Notes under the pieces: generated by a model | What the model saw: the letters and a program-made list of their open reading frames with translations, nothing else | Told to the model about the DNA's origin: nothing | The model's database searches: none | Source of the DNA: Deltaproteobacteria bacterium | Lineage (GTDB): Bacteria; Desulfobacterota; Desulfobacteria; Desulfobacterales; Desulfatirhabdiaceae | Direction of reading: 5' to 3' | DNA length: 64,000 bases | Assembly (NCBI GenBank): GCA_016219185.1 | Contig: JACRBZ010000078.1 | Coordinates: 68,810-132,809 of the forward strand | Made by a program: the position numbers and the translations under genes | Shown: positions 1 through 8,119 of the stretch, piece by piece | How the letters are laid out: each line of letters starts with the position of its first letter | How positions within the stretch are numbered: the first letter of the stretch is position 1

Positions 1-364
1 TCGGGTTGCTGTCGTACCAGGTGTAAGTATTGTCCGCATCATTGGGATCATCATAATTGCTGATGCCGTCCATGTTTCGCTTTACTTCCCAGATCAGGCC
101 GGTGACATTGTCTTTTACCATGGCCCATGATGCGGCGGAATCCGGCAGGGGATTTCCGGTGCTGCTCAGCTTGGTGTAGGAGGGTGGGGTATGGTCGGTG
201 TTTTTGCCAAGCAAAAGCAGATCCGGGGATGCGCCGGCGGTTTCAGAAATAATGGCATTGCGCCGACTTTGGCCGGTTTCCGGTAAGGGACCGGCAAATG
301 CATAAACTGAAAATGCCCACGGGACAAAACAATACAAGAACCATCCCCATATCGTTTTTTTCAT
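1..364 (-). CDS. Exported DUF1566-like (Lcl C-terminal) protein, N-terminal part
   Basis: The reading frame starts with ATG at 364 (minus strand) behind a clear GGAGG box and runs off the left edge, so only about 121 residues are visible. The first 25 residues form a signal peptide: MKK, a hydrophobic stretch, then a likely cut near AFA. Further on, residues WAMVKDNVTGLIWEVK and a YTWYD motif match the start of the DUF1566/Lcl_C repeat family, extracellular or periplasmic proteins of unknown exact role that are often expanded in Desulfobacterales. The linker before the domain carries the common sequence YTKLSSTGNPLPDS. The family call is by eye and the function is unknown. The gene stands alone here, facing away from the tRNA. 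Confidence 0.75.
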   Translation of the reverse strand, partial: MKKTIWGWFLYCFVPWAFSVYAFAGPLPETGQSRRNAIISETAGASPDLLLLGKNTDHTPPSYTKLSSTGNPLPDSAASWAMVKDNVTGLIWEVKRNMDGISNYDDPNDADNTYTWYDSNP

Positions 365-609
365 GACGCCTCCATTAATACAATCTTATTTCAGACAATG
401 ACCCCTGATACAGAAGTACCTTCTCGACGAGTTTCATATTTTTTTGATCAATCAACGATAATGACCCTGAAAATGGTCCCGGGGTTTTTTAAATCCGTGC
501 TTCAATCCGTGCATTTATCTCAAGCACTGTAATACACATGGAGGATGAGACAATGCACTTCTTAACCAAACTTATCAACCTCGGTGATGCAGGTGCCGCT
601 GTAATTTTA

Positions 610-638
610 TTGACAATGCCCTGAAAGTTGCATATATG
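610..638 (+). promoter_or_regulatory. Promoter of tRNA-Leu
   Basis: A perfect -35 hexamer TTGACA (610-615) is followed by exactly 17 bases and then TATATG (633-638), four of six matches to the -10 consensus. Transcription would begin around 645, a few bases before the mature tRNA at 649. The position, spacing and lack of any other gene upstream support a sigma-70-type promoter for a single-gene tRNA transcript. Confidence 0.6.
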
Positions 639-648
639 CCTTCAACAA

Positions 649-735
649 GCCGGAGTGGTGAAACTGGTAGACGCAGAGGACTCAAAATCCTCCGCTCGCA
701 AGGGCATGTCGGTTCGATTCCGACCTCCGGCACCA
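649..735 (+). tRNA. tRNA-Leu (anticodon CAA), CCA encoded
   Basis: The acceptor stem GCCGGAG pairs with CTCCGGC. The anticodon stem GAGGA/TCCTC encloses the loop CTCAAAA, giving anticodon CAA, which reads UUG leucine codons. A long variable arm (class II tRNA, as expected for Leu) and the T arm TCGGTTCGATTCCGA follow, and the 3' CCA is encoded at 733-735. A promoter lies just upstream and a strong two-way terminator just downstream, so this is a monocistronic tRNA gene. Such genes are common integration sites, but no integrase or duplicated tRNA 3' end was seen nearby. Confidence 0.97.
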
Positions 736-746
736 CATAAAATAAA

Positions 747-785
747 AAAAAGGGGTTAACCATTTGTGGTAACCCCTTTTTTTTC
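747..785. terminator. Bidirectional intrinsic terminator
   Basis: The arms AAGGGGTTA and TAACCCCTT form a stem around a short loop that can itself pair partly (ACC/GGT). Runs of at least eight T residues follow the stem on both strands. It ends the tRNA-Leu transcript on the plus strand and the convergent Cys-rich-protein gene (stop at 898) on the minus strand. Confidence 0.85.
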
Positions 786-897
786 TACGTTATGGTGACT
801 GCTCCCGAAAATGTACCTTCCTGTATTTCAAGGGATTGTGCCTGCCGATTCGCGATTTCCTTCAAATCCATGCGATTCAAGGATGGAAAAGGGATAT

Positions 898-1692
898 TTA
901 GGAAAAAGGATTTCGCAATACATTTAGTTCTTCTTCCGTAAGATGGCGATCTTGAACCCCAATTGCCTTGGCTTTCTTTTGGCAGTCTTTACATAAGCCT
1001 GTTTTTTTGTTGTATGATGGAACTGCTGGGTGAATCGGGCACATGGATTGACCTAAATCGGGGATTTTTGTGGACTCTCCCTTTAAAAATGAAATTACGG
1101 ATGGCTCTTTGTCATATTTTGTCAGGCCGTTGGTGATAAGTTTCCATTTACAAGATGAACATAGTTGTCTGGACTTGTCTGATACAGGGGTGTCTGGGTG
1201 GTACAGGCAGAATTCTTTGACGTCTTTGGTAGTGTTTGTCTTGGTGGAAACTTTGTTGGTTCGCTTAACTTTGCCGGTTCCAGTAGTTTTCTTGGGGCTT
1301 GCGGGTCTGGGCTTTTGCGCTTGAATGGGTGGAGATTGCATCAGGGGTTGTTCCTTCACAGAAGTGGAGTGGGTATTTTCCGCAACTGCTTTCCCTGTTT
1401 CTTTGCCTGGAATTAAAGCTTCCATATCTATACCCGCATAATTGAATTTCTTATCCTTTTTAAGCAAGGGGGTTTCCCCAGAGGCTGTACTCTCAGGAGA
1501 TGCTATGGAATTTTTTATTAAATCAACGGTTTTATCTTTAATATCCTGAAGTTTATTTTGTTTCTGTGCTATCATAACCTCGATAGCTTTTATAAGAGTC
1601 TGATAACCCTCAATGTCTTTAGAACAGGCGATAGCCATCTCATCGTATAATTTAAAAACATCTACAGCCTTATCATCGAGCGTGATTGACAT
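898..1692 (-). CDS. Uncharacterised protein with two identical-spacing Cys/His modules
   Basis: 264 residues, not recognised as a known family. The N-terminal ~60 residues look alpha-helical and possibly coiled-coil. Residues ~65-158 form a low-complexity, Lys/Thr/Pro/Ser-rich linker. The C-terminal ~100 residues hold two modules with the same spacing, C-x2-H-P-x11-C-x2-C: C162, H165, C178, C181 and C218, H221, C234, C237. These look like two tandem four-ligand zinc sites, each followed by a basic helix, which would suit nucleic-acid or protein binding. The gene is clearly AT-richer than its surroundings and stands alone between the tRNA-Leu terminator and a 750-base non-coding stretch, which hints at acquisition. 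The basic linker and zinc modules suggest a DNA- or RNA-associated role, but this is inference. Confidence 0.7.
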   Translation of the reverse strand: MSITLDDKAVDVFKLYDEMAIACSKDIEGYQTLIKAIEVMIAQKQNKLQDIKDKTVDLIKNSIASPESTASGETPLLKKDKKFNYAGIDMEALIPGKETGKAVAENTHSTSVKEQPLMQSPPIQAQKPRPASPKKTTGTGKVKRTNKVSTKTNTTKDVKEFCLYHPDTPVSDKSRQLCSSCKWKLITNGLTKYDKEPSVISFLKGESTKIPDLGQSMCPIHPAVPSYNKKTGLCKDCQKKAKAIGVQDRHLTEEELNVLRNPFS

Positions 1693-2442
1693 GGTAAAAT
1701 ATTTCCTTTTTTTTTGTCCAAATACTGTCTTAGTTGTTAGTTATAAACTCCCTAATGAAAGTTTTTGTGAATAATATAATAAGAGTTTAAATTAATCAAC
1801 CTCACGTCTCATTTTTATTGACACCTAAAACCCGGGATTTCTATTCAGGGGATAAAAATTTAACTACCCCCGGTACAACCGACCCGGGTGATCAGCGGTG
1901 CCAGGATGATAAAAATCGGCGTATTTTCTCAAATTTTTGAGTTGGCCGGGTGCACGATTTTTCATCTTGCAATCGAATTCCAAGGGCATAAACTTCCTAA
2001 ATTTCCATTGTGAATAACTCAAAAAATCATTTATCTAAATGGGGCACTGTCGATGTTTTAGTAAGGCCACTGAGTTGACATCCATGTGGTGTAATTCTTT
2101 ATCACCCGGCAATCTTTTGAAATTCATGGATTCCCTTGATAGATTTCTATTGATAACTGTAAGTTGTAAGGTTACAATTCAAATGACGAATCAATTGTTT
2201 CCGGCTGATGGACAACTTGTGCGAAGTGTTCCGGATATGATCGGTGGAGGCTTCAGGTGACGGAATCAGAGAAAAACGGCAACTCTGCGAAGGTGATAAA
2301 AACCTGAAAGATGAAATCCCTTGATTATCCTTTCTGTTTCAGATACAGAATTCATTCGGGTGAGTGATGTTTTCGTCTTTATAGATTGAATCGGTATAAG
2401 TCGTAGGGTCATATACAACTTAATGGGCGGAGGATAGCGTCA
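1693..2442. other. Long intergenic region, no supported gene
   Basis: About 750 AT-rich bases between the divergent Cys-module gene and the roadblock gene. The only open frames are short (for example 73 codons at 2039-2260) with no ribosome-binding site or coding character. A GC-rich island at about 1863-1905, with repeated CCCGGG, interrupts the AT-rich context and could be a remnant of something inserted, but I could not identify it. The promoter of the 2467-7094 gene set must lie here or just upstream of 2443; no convincing -35/-10 pair was found. Confidence 0.5.
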
Positions 2443-2466
2443 GTGGCTCCTCGCGAGGAAAAAACA

Positions 2467-2871
2467 ATGAACATAATGGAATACGCACTGGGGCAGGATC
2501 AACTAGATAAAATTGAACAAATTCTTCTTACCGATCTGATTGCTAGCGGTGTTCACTGCGTCTTGCTGATTGACTTTGCCGGCAACATCATCGCGCAAGG
2601 AGATAACGGACGTTCCCGGATTGATGTATATTCTCTGGCAGCCCTTTCCGCAGCCAATTTCGGGGCTGTTGAGGCCATGGCGAAAATTGTGGGTCAGGAA
2701 GAATTCGCCCTGCTTTTTCATAAGGGTGAAACAGGAAGTTTATACTTCAGCAAAGTGAATGACGAATTGCTGATCATTTCGGTATTTGGAAAAGAAATCG
2801 TTCTAGGGCTTCTGCGTATGAAAGTGGCGGATGCCATATTGAAAATCCAGCAAATTTGGAAATCCAGCTAA
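2467..2871 (+). CDS. Roadblock/LC7 (MglB-like) protein
   Basis: 134 residues that fit a single Roadblock/LC7 domain, with the typical central pattern VLLIDFAGNIIAQ and a C-terminal helix. Proteins of this type dimerise and act as partners or GTPase-activating proteins of small MglA-type GTPases in bacterial cell polarity and motility. The next gene, 42 bases downstream, encodes exactly such a GTPase, which supports the pairing. I chose ATG 2467, behind GAGG at 2455-2458. A GTG at 2443 with its own GGAGG box at 2429-2433 is a possible alternative and would add eight residues. Function as an activator is inferred from context; the catalytic or contact residues are not obvious from sequence alone. 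Confidence 0.85.
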   Translation: MNIMEYALGQDQLDKIEQILLTDLIASGVHCVLLIDFAGNIIAQGDNGRSRIDVYSLAALSAANFGAVEAMAKIVGQEEFALLFHKGETGSLYFSKVNDELLIISVFGKEIVLGLLRMKVADAILKIQQIWKSS

Positions 2872-2913
2872 AAAACAGATTGTTGACGGATTTATCAGGA
2901 AGGAATTTCTGCA

Positions 2914-3516
2914 TTGGCATTTATCAATATGAAAAACAAAGAGATTCAGGCCAAAATCGTTTATTACGGGCCTGGTCGAGGTGGGAAAACTTCCAACCTG
3001 GAGTATATCTATAAACAATTTCGAGAGCGTATTCCTTCAGAGATTGTCAGTATTAAGACACATGGGGATCGAACCCTTTTTTTTGATTTTCTTCCATTTG
3101 AGGTGGGCAAAATCATGGGATATTCGACTCGAGTACAACTGTACACTGTTCCGGGACAGGTGAAATATGATGCTACACGAAGGCTTGTTTTAAAAGGGGT
3201 TGACGGCATCGTATTCGTAGCGGATTCTTTGGCGGTTCAGCGGAAAAAAAACTTGATTTCCCTAAAAAACCTTCAGATCAACCTGGCGGCTCATAAAAAA
3301 GATATTTTTCAAGTCCCCCTGGTTCTGCAATATAACAAAAGGGATCTGGATGAACCAGGGATTCCCGTTCTTTCCCTTGAAACCCTCGAAAATGACCTGA
3401 ACCGCCAGTTAAAAGTCCCCTCATTTCCCGCAAGCGCAATTAAAGGGGATAATGTGGTGCTTACCCTTAAAAAAATCATTGCCCTTACGATGGCATCCTT
3501 TCAAAAGAGGCTATAA
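2914..3516 (+). CDS. MglA-like small Ras-family GTPase
   Basis: 200 residues with the full set of GTPase motifs: P-loop GPGRGGKT (19-26), TVPGQ (78-82) in the G3 position, and NKRD (141-144) as the G4 base-recognition motif. The stretch GDRTLFFDFLP (51-61) is typical of MglA, which sets the leading pole in gliding and pilus-driven motility and switches with GTP. The family normally begins [M]xFIN.....I..KIVYYGPG, so the TTG at 2914, with AGGAAGGA just upstream, is the better start; ATG 2929 would cut off the first beta strand. It sits 42 bases behind its roadblock partner and ahead of a PilB/GspE ATPase, fitting a polarity system that places pili or a secretion machine. The Walker-A loop carries RGG rather than the more usual LCG. 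Confidence 0.9.
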   Translation: MAFINMKNKEIQAKIVYYGPGRGGKTSNLEYIYKQFRERIPSEIVSIKTHGDRTLFFDFLPFEVGKIMGYSTRVQLYTVPGQVKYDATRRLVLKGVDGIVFVADSLAVQRKKNLISLKNLQINLAAHKKDIFQVPLVLQYNKRDLDEPGIPVLSLETLENDLNRQLKVPSFPASAIKGDNVVLTLKKIIALTMASFQKRL

Positions 3517-3531
3517 CAGGAGAAGCATTTC

Positions 3532-4203
3532 ATGCATTCAAAAGGCACTGTTAGCGGCGGATCGGAAATTGAAAAACAGCTAGATAACCTATTGGGTCAG
3601 GAAACTCCAGGCGGGCTTTCACCAGGTGATTCAAAGATCGAGAGCCCGTCTGTGTCGCCTTTGACAGCTCTGAAATCCATTGTCCTATCCATGGATTGGG
3701 AAATCAACGATCCTATTTTAAAAGAGTTTATTAAGGAACTGAACCGGTTGAAGGCTGTTTTCCAACAGGACGGGATCGTGGTGAAATCGCTTCAATTACT
3801 GGAAGCGATTGGAAAGTATATCCTGCAAAAGAAATCCCGAACCCATCCGGATTCCATCAGGCTGCTGCAATCCATATATCGCGATCTGGAGATTCTTCTG
3901 CTGTCCAAAGGAATTTCAGAAACAGTCAGGCGAAATATTCTTGTTGATCAAGTTGCTCAGTTTATGAAACTTAAGGAAAAACTGTCTCTACCTTCCAGGC
4001 CCATGGCAGGATATCTTGCCGGTGAATCGGAAATGGCCGCAACCTCTTCGGGCCGCCCTTCTTCTGAAACAGCGCCCCATGCAAAGATCGTATCTGATAT
4101 TGAACGGATGCCTTCCCTTGAAGCCGTTCTTTATGCCCTTGAAGAAGTAAAAAATTACATTCATACGGAGTTCAGTATGTTAAGAGCTGAACTCAAGTTA
4201 TGA
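3532..4203 (+). CDS. Helical protein of unknown function in the MglA operon
   Basis: 223 residues, start ATG 3532 with AGGAGAAG about eight bases before it and only 15 bases after the GTPase gene. The first ~45 residues are polar and probably disordered. Residues ~50-150 are predicted from composition to be a bundle of amphipathic helices (DPILKEFIKELNRLK and similar). A Ser/Pro-rich linker and a last helix rich in Glu (~195-223) follow. No enzyme motif, signal peptide or membrane segment is visible. Its tight placement between the MglA-like GTPase and the pilus-type ATPase suggests an adaptor or effector of the polarity module, but this rests only on position. Confidence 0.75.
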   Translation: MHSKGTVSGGSEIEKQLDNLLGQETPGGLSPGDSKIESPSVSPLTALKSIVLSMDWEINDPILKEFIKELNRLKAVFQQDGIVVKSLQLLEAIGKYILQKKSRTHPDSIRLLQSIYRDLEILLLSKGISETVRRNILVDQVAQFMKLKEKLSLPSRPMAGYLAGESEMAATSSGRPSSETAPHAKIVSDIERMPSLEAVLYALEEVKNYIHTEFSMLRAELKL

Positions 4204-4230
4204 CGAAAGAGCGGGTAATCCGAAACGACT

Positions 4231-4398
4231 ATGGTAATATTTTGTGAAGAATGCGGAGAAAAATATATTCTGCCGCAACACTTATCCACTATTCCTGCTG
4301 AATTTCAATGCCAAAACTGTCAGGATATTTTTAAAATTCCACAATCTGCTTTAGAATGCAGTAAAACTGAACAAATGAGTAAAGCAGATGGCGGATGA
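4231..4398 (+). CDS. Mini zinc-ribbon protein (MJ0042-like)
   Basis: A 55-residue open frame (ATG 4231, TGA 4396-4398) lying 27 bases after the helical protein gene. It opens MVIFCEECGEKYILP and has a second pair, CQNC, at residues 27-30: two CxxC knuckles (C5/C8 and C27/C30) separated by 18 residues, as in the MJ0042-type zinc finger that often starts deltaproteobacterial regulatory or pilus-associated proteins. Here the ribbon stands nearly alone, with a short tail of 25 residues. The ribosome-binding site is weak. Either it is a real mini protein of the MglA operon or the 5' part of a longer protein broken by a frameshift near 4395. Confidence 0.6.
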   Translation: MVIFCEECGEKYILPQHLSTIPAEFQCQNCQDIFKIPQSALECSKTEQMSKADGG

Positions 4399-4607
4399 CA
4401 GAGGGCAGTAAAAACCCCTTCCGCTTCACTTCCTGCAATCAGGCGATAGAACCTGAGATGGCATTCCAGCAGGCACAAAAATATTCCGCAATTCCGGCCA
4501 AACCTGCGGGCCATCGGCAAGCTGCTGGTCCAAATGAGTCTCTTGTTGTTCGATTCCCCTTGTCGATACGGTTCTCGAAGCCTTGGAGCGCGGTGGATTT
4601 ATTCTGA
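4395..4607 (+). CDS. Possible small ORF coupled to the zinc ribbon
   Basis: 70 codons beginning with an ATG that overlaps the TGA of the preceding mini zinc-ribbon gene (ATGA arrangement), which is why it is listed. The product has no recognised domain, no membrane segment and mixed composition. It could be a short translationally coupled protein, the shifted continuation of the zinc-ribbon gene, or chance. I lean to chance or a decayed gene. Confidence 0.2.
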   Translation: MTEGSKNPFRFTSCNQAIEPEMAFQQAQKYSAIPAKPAGHRQAAGPNESLVVRFPLSIRFSKPWSAVDLF

Positions 4608-4724
4608 CACGTCACGTTCGTCTCATCAGTGTTTTGTATCGCAGCACGAGGTTGCTGCGGTAATATATTTTCAATTCTTTTATATTGCCAGAACTTCAAG
4701 CTTTCTGGCTGAGGTTTTTTAATC
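4399..4724 (+). other. Gap before the PilB/GspE gene
   Basis: Apart from the doubtful ORF at 4395-4607, this 326-base stretch contains only frames interrupted by stops. One 41-codon frame (4538-4663) reads LVDTVLEALERGGF, protein-like composition that may be the wreck of a coding segment. No promoter or terminator was convincing, so transcription from the MglA genes may run on into the ATPase gene. Confidence 0.35.
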
Positions 4725-7094
4725 ATGAGTGCACCTGCCGCCCAAATGCAGCCAGATCTGAATGCCAAGATTCGTGAGGCTGAAATGTATCAGTCCATGG
4801 GGCTTCTGGAAGCCAGTCTCGAAATTTATTCCCGTTTGCTTTCAGGCTCGAGAATATCGGACCCCCAACTGAAAGAGAGTATTCAAAGCAGGGCCACTTC
4901 CCTTCGTACTGAAATCCAGGAACTGGAGAAAGAGGATGCCGGTAAAGTCTCCCGGGAAGAGCTTTCCATTCTTCAGGCCAGTCCCGTTGCGGATGAGACC
5001 GCTGAAACTCTTATGGAAAGCGCCGCCGCCCTCAAAGAGCTTGGACTGGTCACAGAGTCTGTTGTCGAGTACGAAAAAGCATTTGCCAAGAATCCATTTG
5101 CTCCGGATCTGATGAATCGGCTCATGGACTGTCTGTTCCATCTTCACACCCCGCGCCAGGTTGTGGATCATTTTTCCAGCCTGATTCACACTCAGGATAT
5201 TGGCAAGCCCGAACAAGCCAGGCTTGTCTTCGGCATGGGGCTTGAGTTTGAAAAACGGGAGCATAAGGATTATGCGATAGAATTGTATAAGTCTGCGCTT
5301 GAAATGGGGCCGAAGGACAACGAAATCGAGTTGAGACTGAATGCCCTTATGACGCAAATGGCGCCGGGGTCGCGGTATGATTATCTGATTAATCAAAAAT
5401 TAATTACCCCGGGGCAGCTTCAGAAGGCGTTGGTTATTTCTCAGAAAACGCGAAAAAGCGTGGAATTTGCTCTCATTGAAGGATTCCACTTGAAAAAAGA
5501 AGATATCGGCAAATCCCTGTCCACATTTTACGGATGCCCCTTCGTATCCTTTGACCCCAAACATCCCGTTCCGTTTGAACTCGTTCGGAGATTAAAAAAA
5601 TCATTTCTGATTCATAATGTATGGGTTCCCCTGGACTGGGGTAAAAACGTCATGAGAATCATCGTGGATGACCCGAAGGATATCCGAAAAACAGATGACA
5701 TAAAAGCCCTGATCAAGATCCCCAACATTGAGCTCTCAGTCGGAATCAAAGAAGATATCATTCAGTTCATCAACCTGTTTTACGAAGAAAAGGCAGTGGA
5801 AACCAAGGAGCCGTCTCTTGATTATGACGATATCGTTCCGGATGTCAGCTATGATGAAGAAACAGAAGAGGTGACCGAGTCCCTGGATGAATCCACCAGC
5901 CAGGTGGTCCGCCTGGTGGATCAGATTCTGGTGATGGCTTACCGAAGCGGCGTTTCGGATATTCATATCGAACCCTCGCCAGTAACCAACAAGACAGGGA
6001 TCAGATTCCGAATGGATGGCGTCTGCCAGGAGTATCTGAAGGTTCCCAATACCATGGCCAGAGGGATTCTATCCCGGATCAAGATCATGTGCAATCTGGA
6101 TATATCCGAGCGCCGGTTGCCTCAGGACGGAAAAATAAAGTTTCGCAGAAAGGGGATTCCTCCTTTTGAGCTTCGGGTGGCGACCGTTCCGACTGCGGGC
6201 GGATTTGAAGATGTCGTGCTGAGGCTTCTGGCAAAAGCCGGGGCCATGAAACTGGCACAGATGGGACTGAACGAGCGAAATCTGAAGATCATGGAAAAGC
6301 TGTTGGTTCAGCCTTATGGCTTGATTCTGGTAGTGGGTCCGACCGGTTCCGGGAAAACCACGACCCTTCATGCCGCCTTGGGCCACATCAATAAACCCGG
6401 CATCAAGATCTGGACTGCCGAAGATCCGGTTGAAATAACGCAGGACGGGCTGAGGCAGGTTGAAGTAAAACCTCGAATCGGCCTGGATTTTGCCAGGGTC
6501 ATGCGATCTTTTCTTCGAGCAGATCCCGATGTGATCATGATTGGTGAAATGCGCGATGAAGAGACGGCATCCATCGGCATTGAGGCTTCTTTAACCGGGC
6601 ATCTCGTGTTCTCGACCCTGCATACCAACAGCGCGCCTGAAACCATTACCCGGCTTCTGGACATGGGGATGAATCCGCTGAACTTTTCAGATGCGTTTTT
6701 GGGTGTTCTGGCCCAGCGGCTCGTCAGAACCCTCTGCACGAGTTGTCGTCAGTCCTATCATCCAAGTGATGAAGAATATAGTGATATTGTTACTGCTTAT
6801 GGCCCTGAAGCCTTTAAACTGACCGGCCTTGCCAATACCCCGGATTTTCTGCTCCATCGGTCGGTGGGCTGTGATACCTGTGCCGGAAGCGGATACAAGG
6901 GACGGATGGGAATTCATGAACTCCTGGAAGGGACGAAGGAGATCAAGCGGATGATCAAAAAGCAGGCATCTGCTGAAGATATTTTCACGCTTGGTGCCAG
7001 TCAGGGAATGATCACCTTGAAACAAGATGCAATACAAAAGGTTTTTCAAGGCCTTACCGATATGAAAGAGGTTAACAGGGTCTGTATCGGGTGA
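4725..7094 (+). CDS. PilB/GspE-type assembly ATPase with N-terminal helical repeats
   Basis: 789 residues. The N-terminal ~215 residues are TPR-like helices (patterns such as EMYQSMGLLEASLEIYSRLL), an extra module not found in classical PilB. Then comes a GspE/MshE N-terminal domain (~220-340), a short acidic linker (~350-375), and the ATPase. The P-loop GPTGSGKT is at 538-545, Walker B PDVIMIGE at ~601-608, and the His box LTGHLVFSTLHTN follows. The C-terminal zinc site uses C671, C674, C716 and C719. These features show a hexameric motor that powers type IV pilus extension or type II secretion from the cytoplasmic face of the inner membrane. No other pilus or secretion genes lie in the window; the neighbours are a polarity GTPase pair and a response regulator. 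Confidence 0.93.
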   Translation: MSAPAAQMQPDLNAKIREAEMYQSMGLLEASLEIYSRLLSGSRISDPQLKESIQSRATSLRTEIQELEKEDAGKVSREELSILQASPVADETAETLMESAAALKELGLVTESVVEYEKAFAKNPFAPDLMNRLMDCLFHLHTPRQVVDHFSSLIHTQDIGKPEQARLVFGMGLEFEKREHKDYAIELYKSALEMGPKDNEIELRLNALMTQMAPGSRYDYLINQKLITPGQLQKALVISQKTRKSVEFALIEGFHLKKEDIGKSLSTFYGCPFVSFDPKHPVPFELVRRLKKSFLIHNVWVPLDWGKNVMRIIVDDPKDIRKTDDIKALIKIPNIELSVGIKEDIIQFINLFYEEKAVETKEPSLDYDDIVPDVSYDEETEEVTESLDESTSQVVRLVDQILVMAYRSGVSDIHIEPSPVTNKTGIRFRMDGVCQEYLKVPNTMARGILSRIKIMCNLDISERRLPQDGKIKFRRKGIPPFELRVATVPTAGGFEDVVLRLLAKAGAMKLAQMGLNERNLKIMEKLLVQPYGLILVVGPTGSGKTTTLHAALGHINKPGIKIWTAEDPVEITQDGLRQVEVKPRIGLDFARVMRSFLRADPDVIMIGEMRDEETASIGIEASLTGHLVFSTLHTNSAPETITRLLDMGMNPLNFSDAFLGVLAQRLVRTLCTSCRQSYHPSDEEYSDIVTAYGPEAFKLTGLANTPDFLLHRSVGCDTCAGSGYKGRMGIHELLEGTKEIKRMIKKQASAEDIFTLGASQGMITLKQDAIQKVFQGLTDMKEVNRVCIG

Positions 7095-7162
7095 TCCTCT
7101 TTGTCAATATCTGAAAGTCAATTTTGCAGCCGCAGGGTGCTGGTAATTTATAAGGTGAAACA

Positions 7163-7969
7163 ATGAGTAAAAAAGCGCTGGTAGTGGATAACGACTTCTT
7201 TTTTGTCGAATTTTTGGCTGAGATTCTCCAGAAACGCGGGTATGAGGTTTTTAAGGCTTATGATGGCAAGGAAGGCATTACCTGTCTTAAGGAAAAAATC
7301 GTCGATGTTTTATTTGTAGATATGGTCATGCCCAAGATTGACGGCAGGCAGATGATTCAATATACCCGACAGCAGCTTCCCAACGCCCGGTTCCCGATTA
7401 TTGCAATATCCGGGACCTTGATAGAACAAATTGAAAATATCCATAAATTCGGAGCTGATTTTTATATCGCAAAAGGCCCGATCGGAACCATGTCCGGTCA
7501 TATCAACCGGTTTATGGACAGGCTGGAAAAATTGTCATTTCCGTTTCTCGATCATACGGAAATCTTAGAACCGGTTAAACTGTATCCGCGGCAATCCACG
7601 GCCGAACTGATTGATGTTATGGATTTTCAGGAAGCGATTCTTAAATGTATCGGGGTGGGAATTTTTATTGCCGACAAAGATGCCGCAATCATCAGAGTCA
7701 ATGATCAGGGACTGGAGATTATTCAAAAAACAATTGGGGAAGTACTGAACTGCCATGTTACAACGATTTTTCCCCCGGCAGAAAAATCCAAAGTCGTCAA
7801 TGAGCTAAGAAAAATTGTTCGTCATCGTGAGTTGAATCAGATCGTTTTCTCAGTATCGATTGATTGCAAAAAGATTCGCAATACCGTATCGCTTTTAAAC
7901 GTGAACAATGAGATTGTCGGCTGGATCATTGTCATGGAGGAAATGAGCCGGTGGGAAGAACAAGCATAA
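7163..7969 (+). CDS. Receiver-PAS response regulator without DNA-binding domain
   Basis: 268 residues. An N-terminal receiver (1-125) has the acidic pair D10/D11, phospho-acceptor D53 (LFVDMVMP), S83 and the conserved K104. Residues ~150-262 form a PAS-like sensor domain (ILKCIGVGIFIADKDAAIIRVNDQG). There is no HTH, GGDEF or kinase domain, so the output is probably protein-protein interaction. It follows the PilB/GspE gene by 68 bases on the same strand, so it probably tunes the motor or its polarity switch. Start ATG 7163 has AAGGTG a few bases upstream. No histidine kinase lies in the window. Confidence 0.88.
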   Translation: MSKKALVVDNDFFFVEFLAEILQKRGYEVFKAYDGKEGITCLKEKIVDVLFVDMVMPKIDGRQMIQYTRQQLPNARFPIIAISGTLIEQIENIHKFGADFYIAKGPIGTMSGHINRFMDRLEKLSFPFLDHTEILEPVKLYPRQSTAELIDVMDFQEAILKCIGVGIFIADKDAAIIRVNDQGLEIIQKTIGEVLNCHVTTIFPPAEKSKVVNELRKIVRHRELNQIVFSVSIDCKKIRNTVSLLNVNNEIVGWIIVMEEMSRWEEQA

Positions 7970-8043
7970 AAAAACCATTCAGTCAATTTATCAAAGTCAG
8001 GTCTGTTCGGATCAATCAATTTGAATCATAATGGAGCAAAGTT

Positions 8044-8090
8044 GCATGTGAGTGTGCAGGTGCAAGATTTTCCACCGCACACTCACATGC
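8044..8090. terminator. Perfect 14-bp hairpin between convergent genes
   Basis: GCATGTGAGTGTGC (8044-8057) is mirrored exactly by GCACACTCACATGC (8077-8090) with a 19-base loop. It lies between the stop codons of the plus-strand response regulator and the minus-strand ppdK, where a shared transcription stop would be expected. No T-run follows on either strand, so it may be a Rho-dependent or 3'-end-stabilising structure rather than a classical intrinsic terminator. Confidence 0.5.
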
Positions 8091-8119
8091 TGCGCTTACT
8101 CACCGCCTTCTCACCACAC

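Noticed and set aside
575..763. 62-codon minus-strand frame reading EVGIEPTCPCERRI
   Set aside because: It is the antisense of tRNA-Leu; this peptide text is a familiar false gene prediction over tRNAs.
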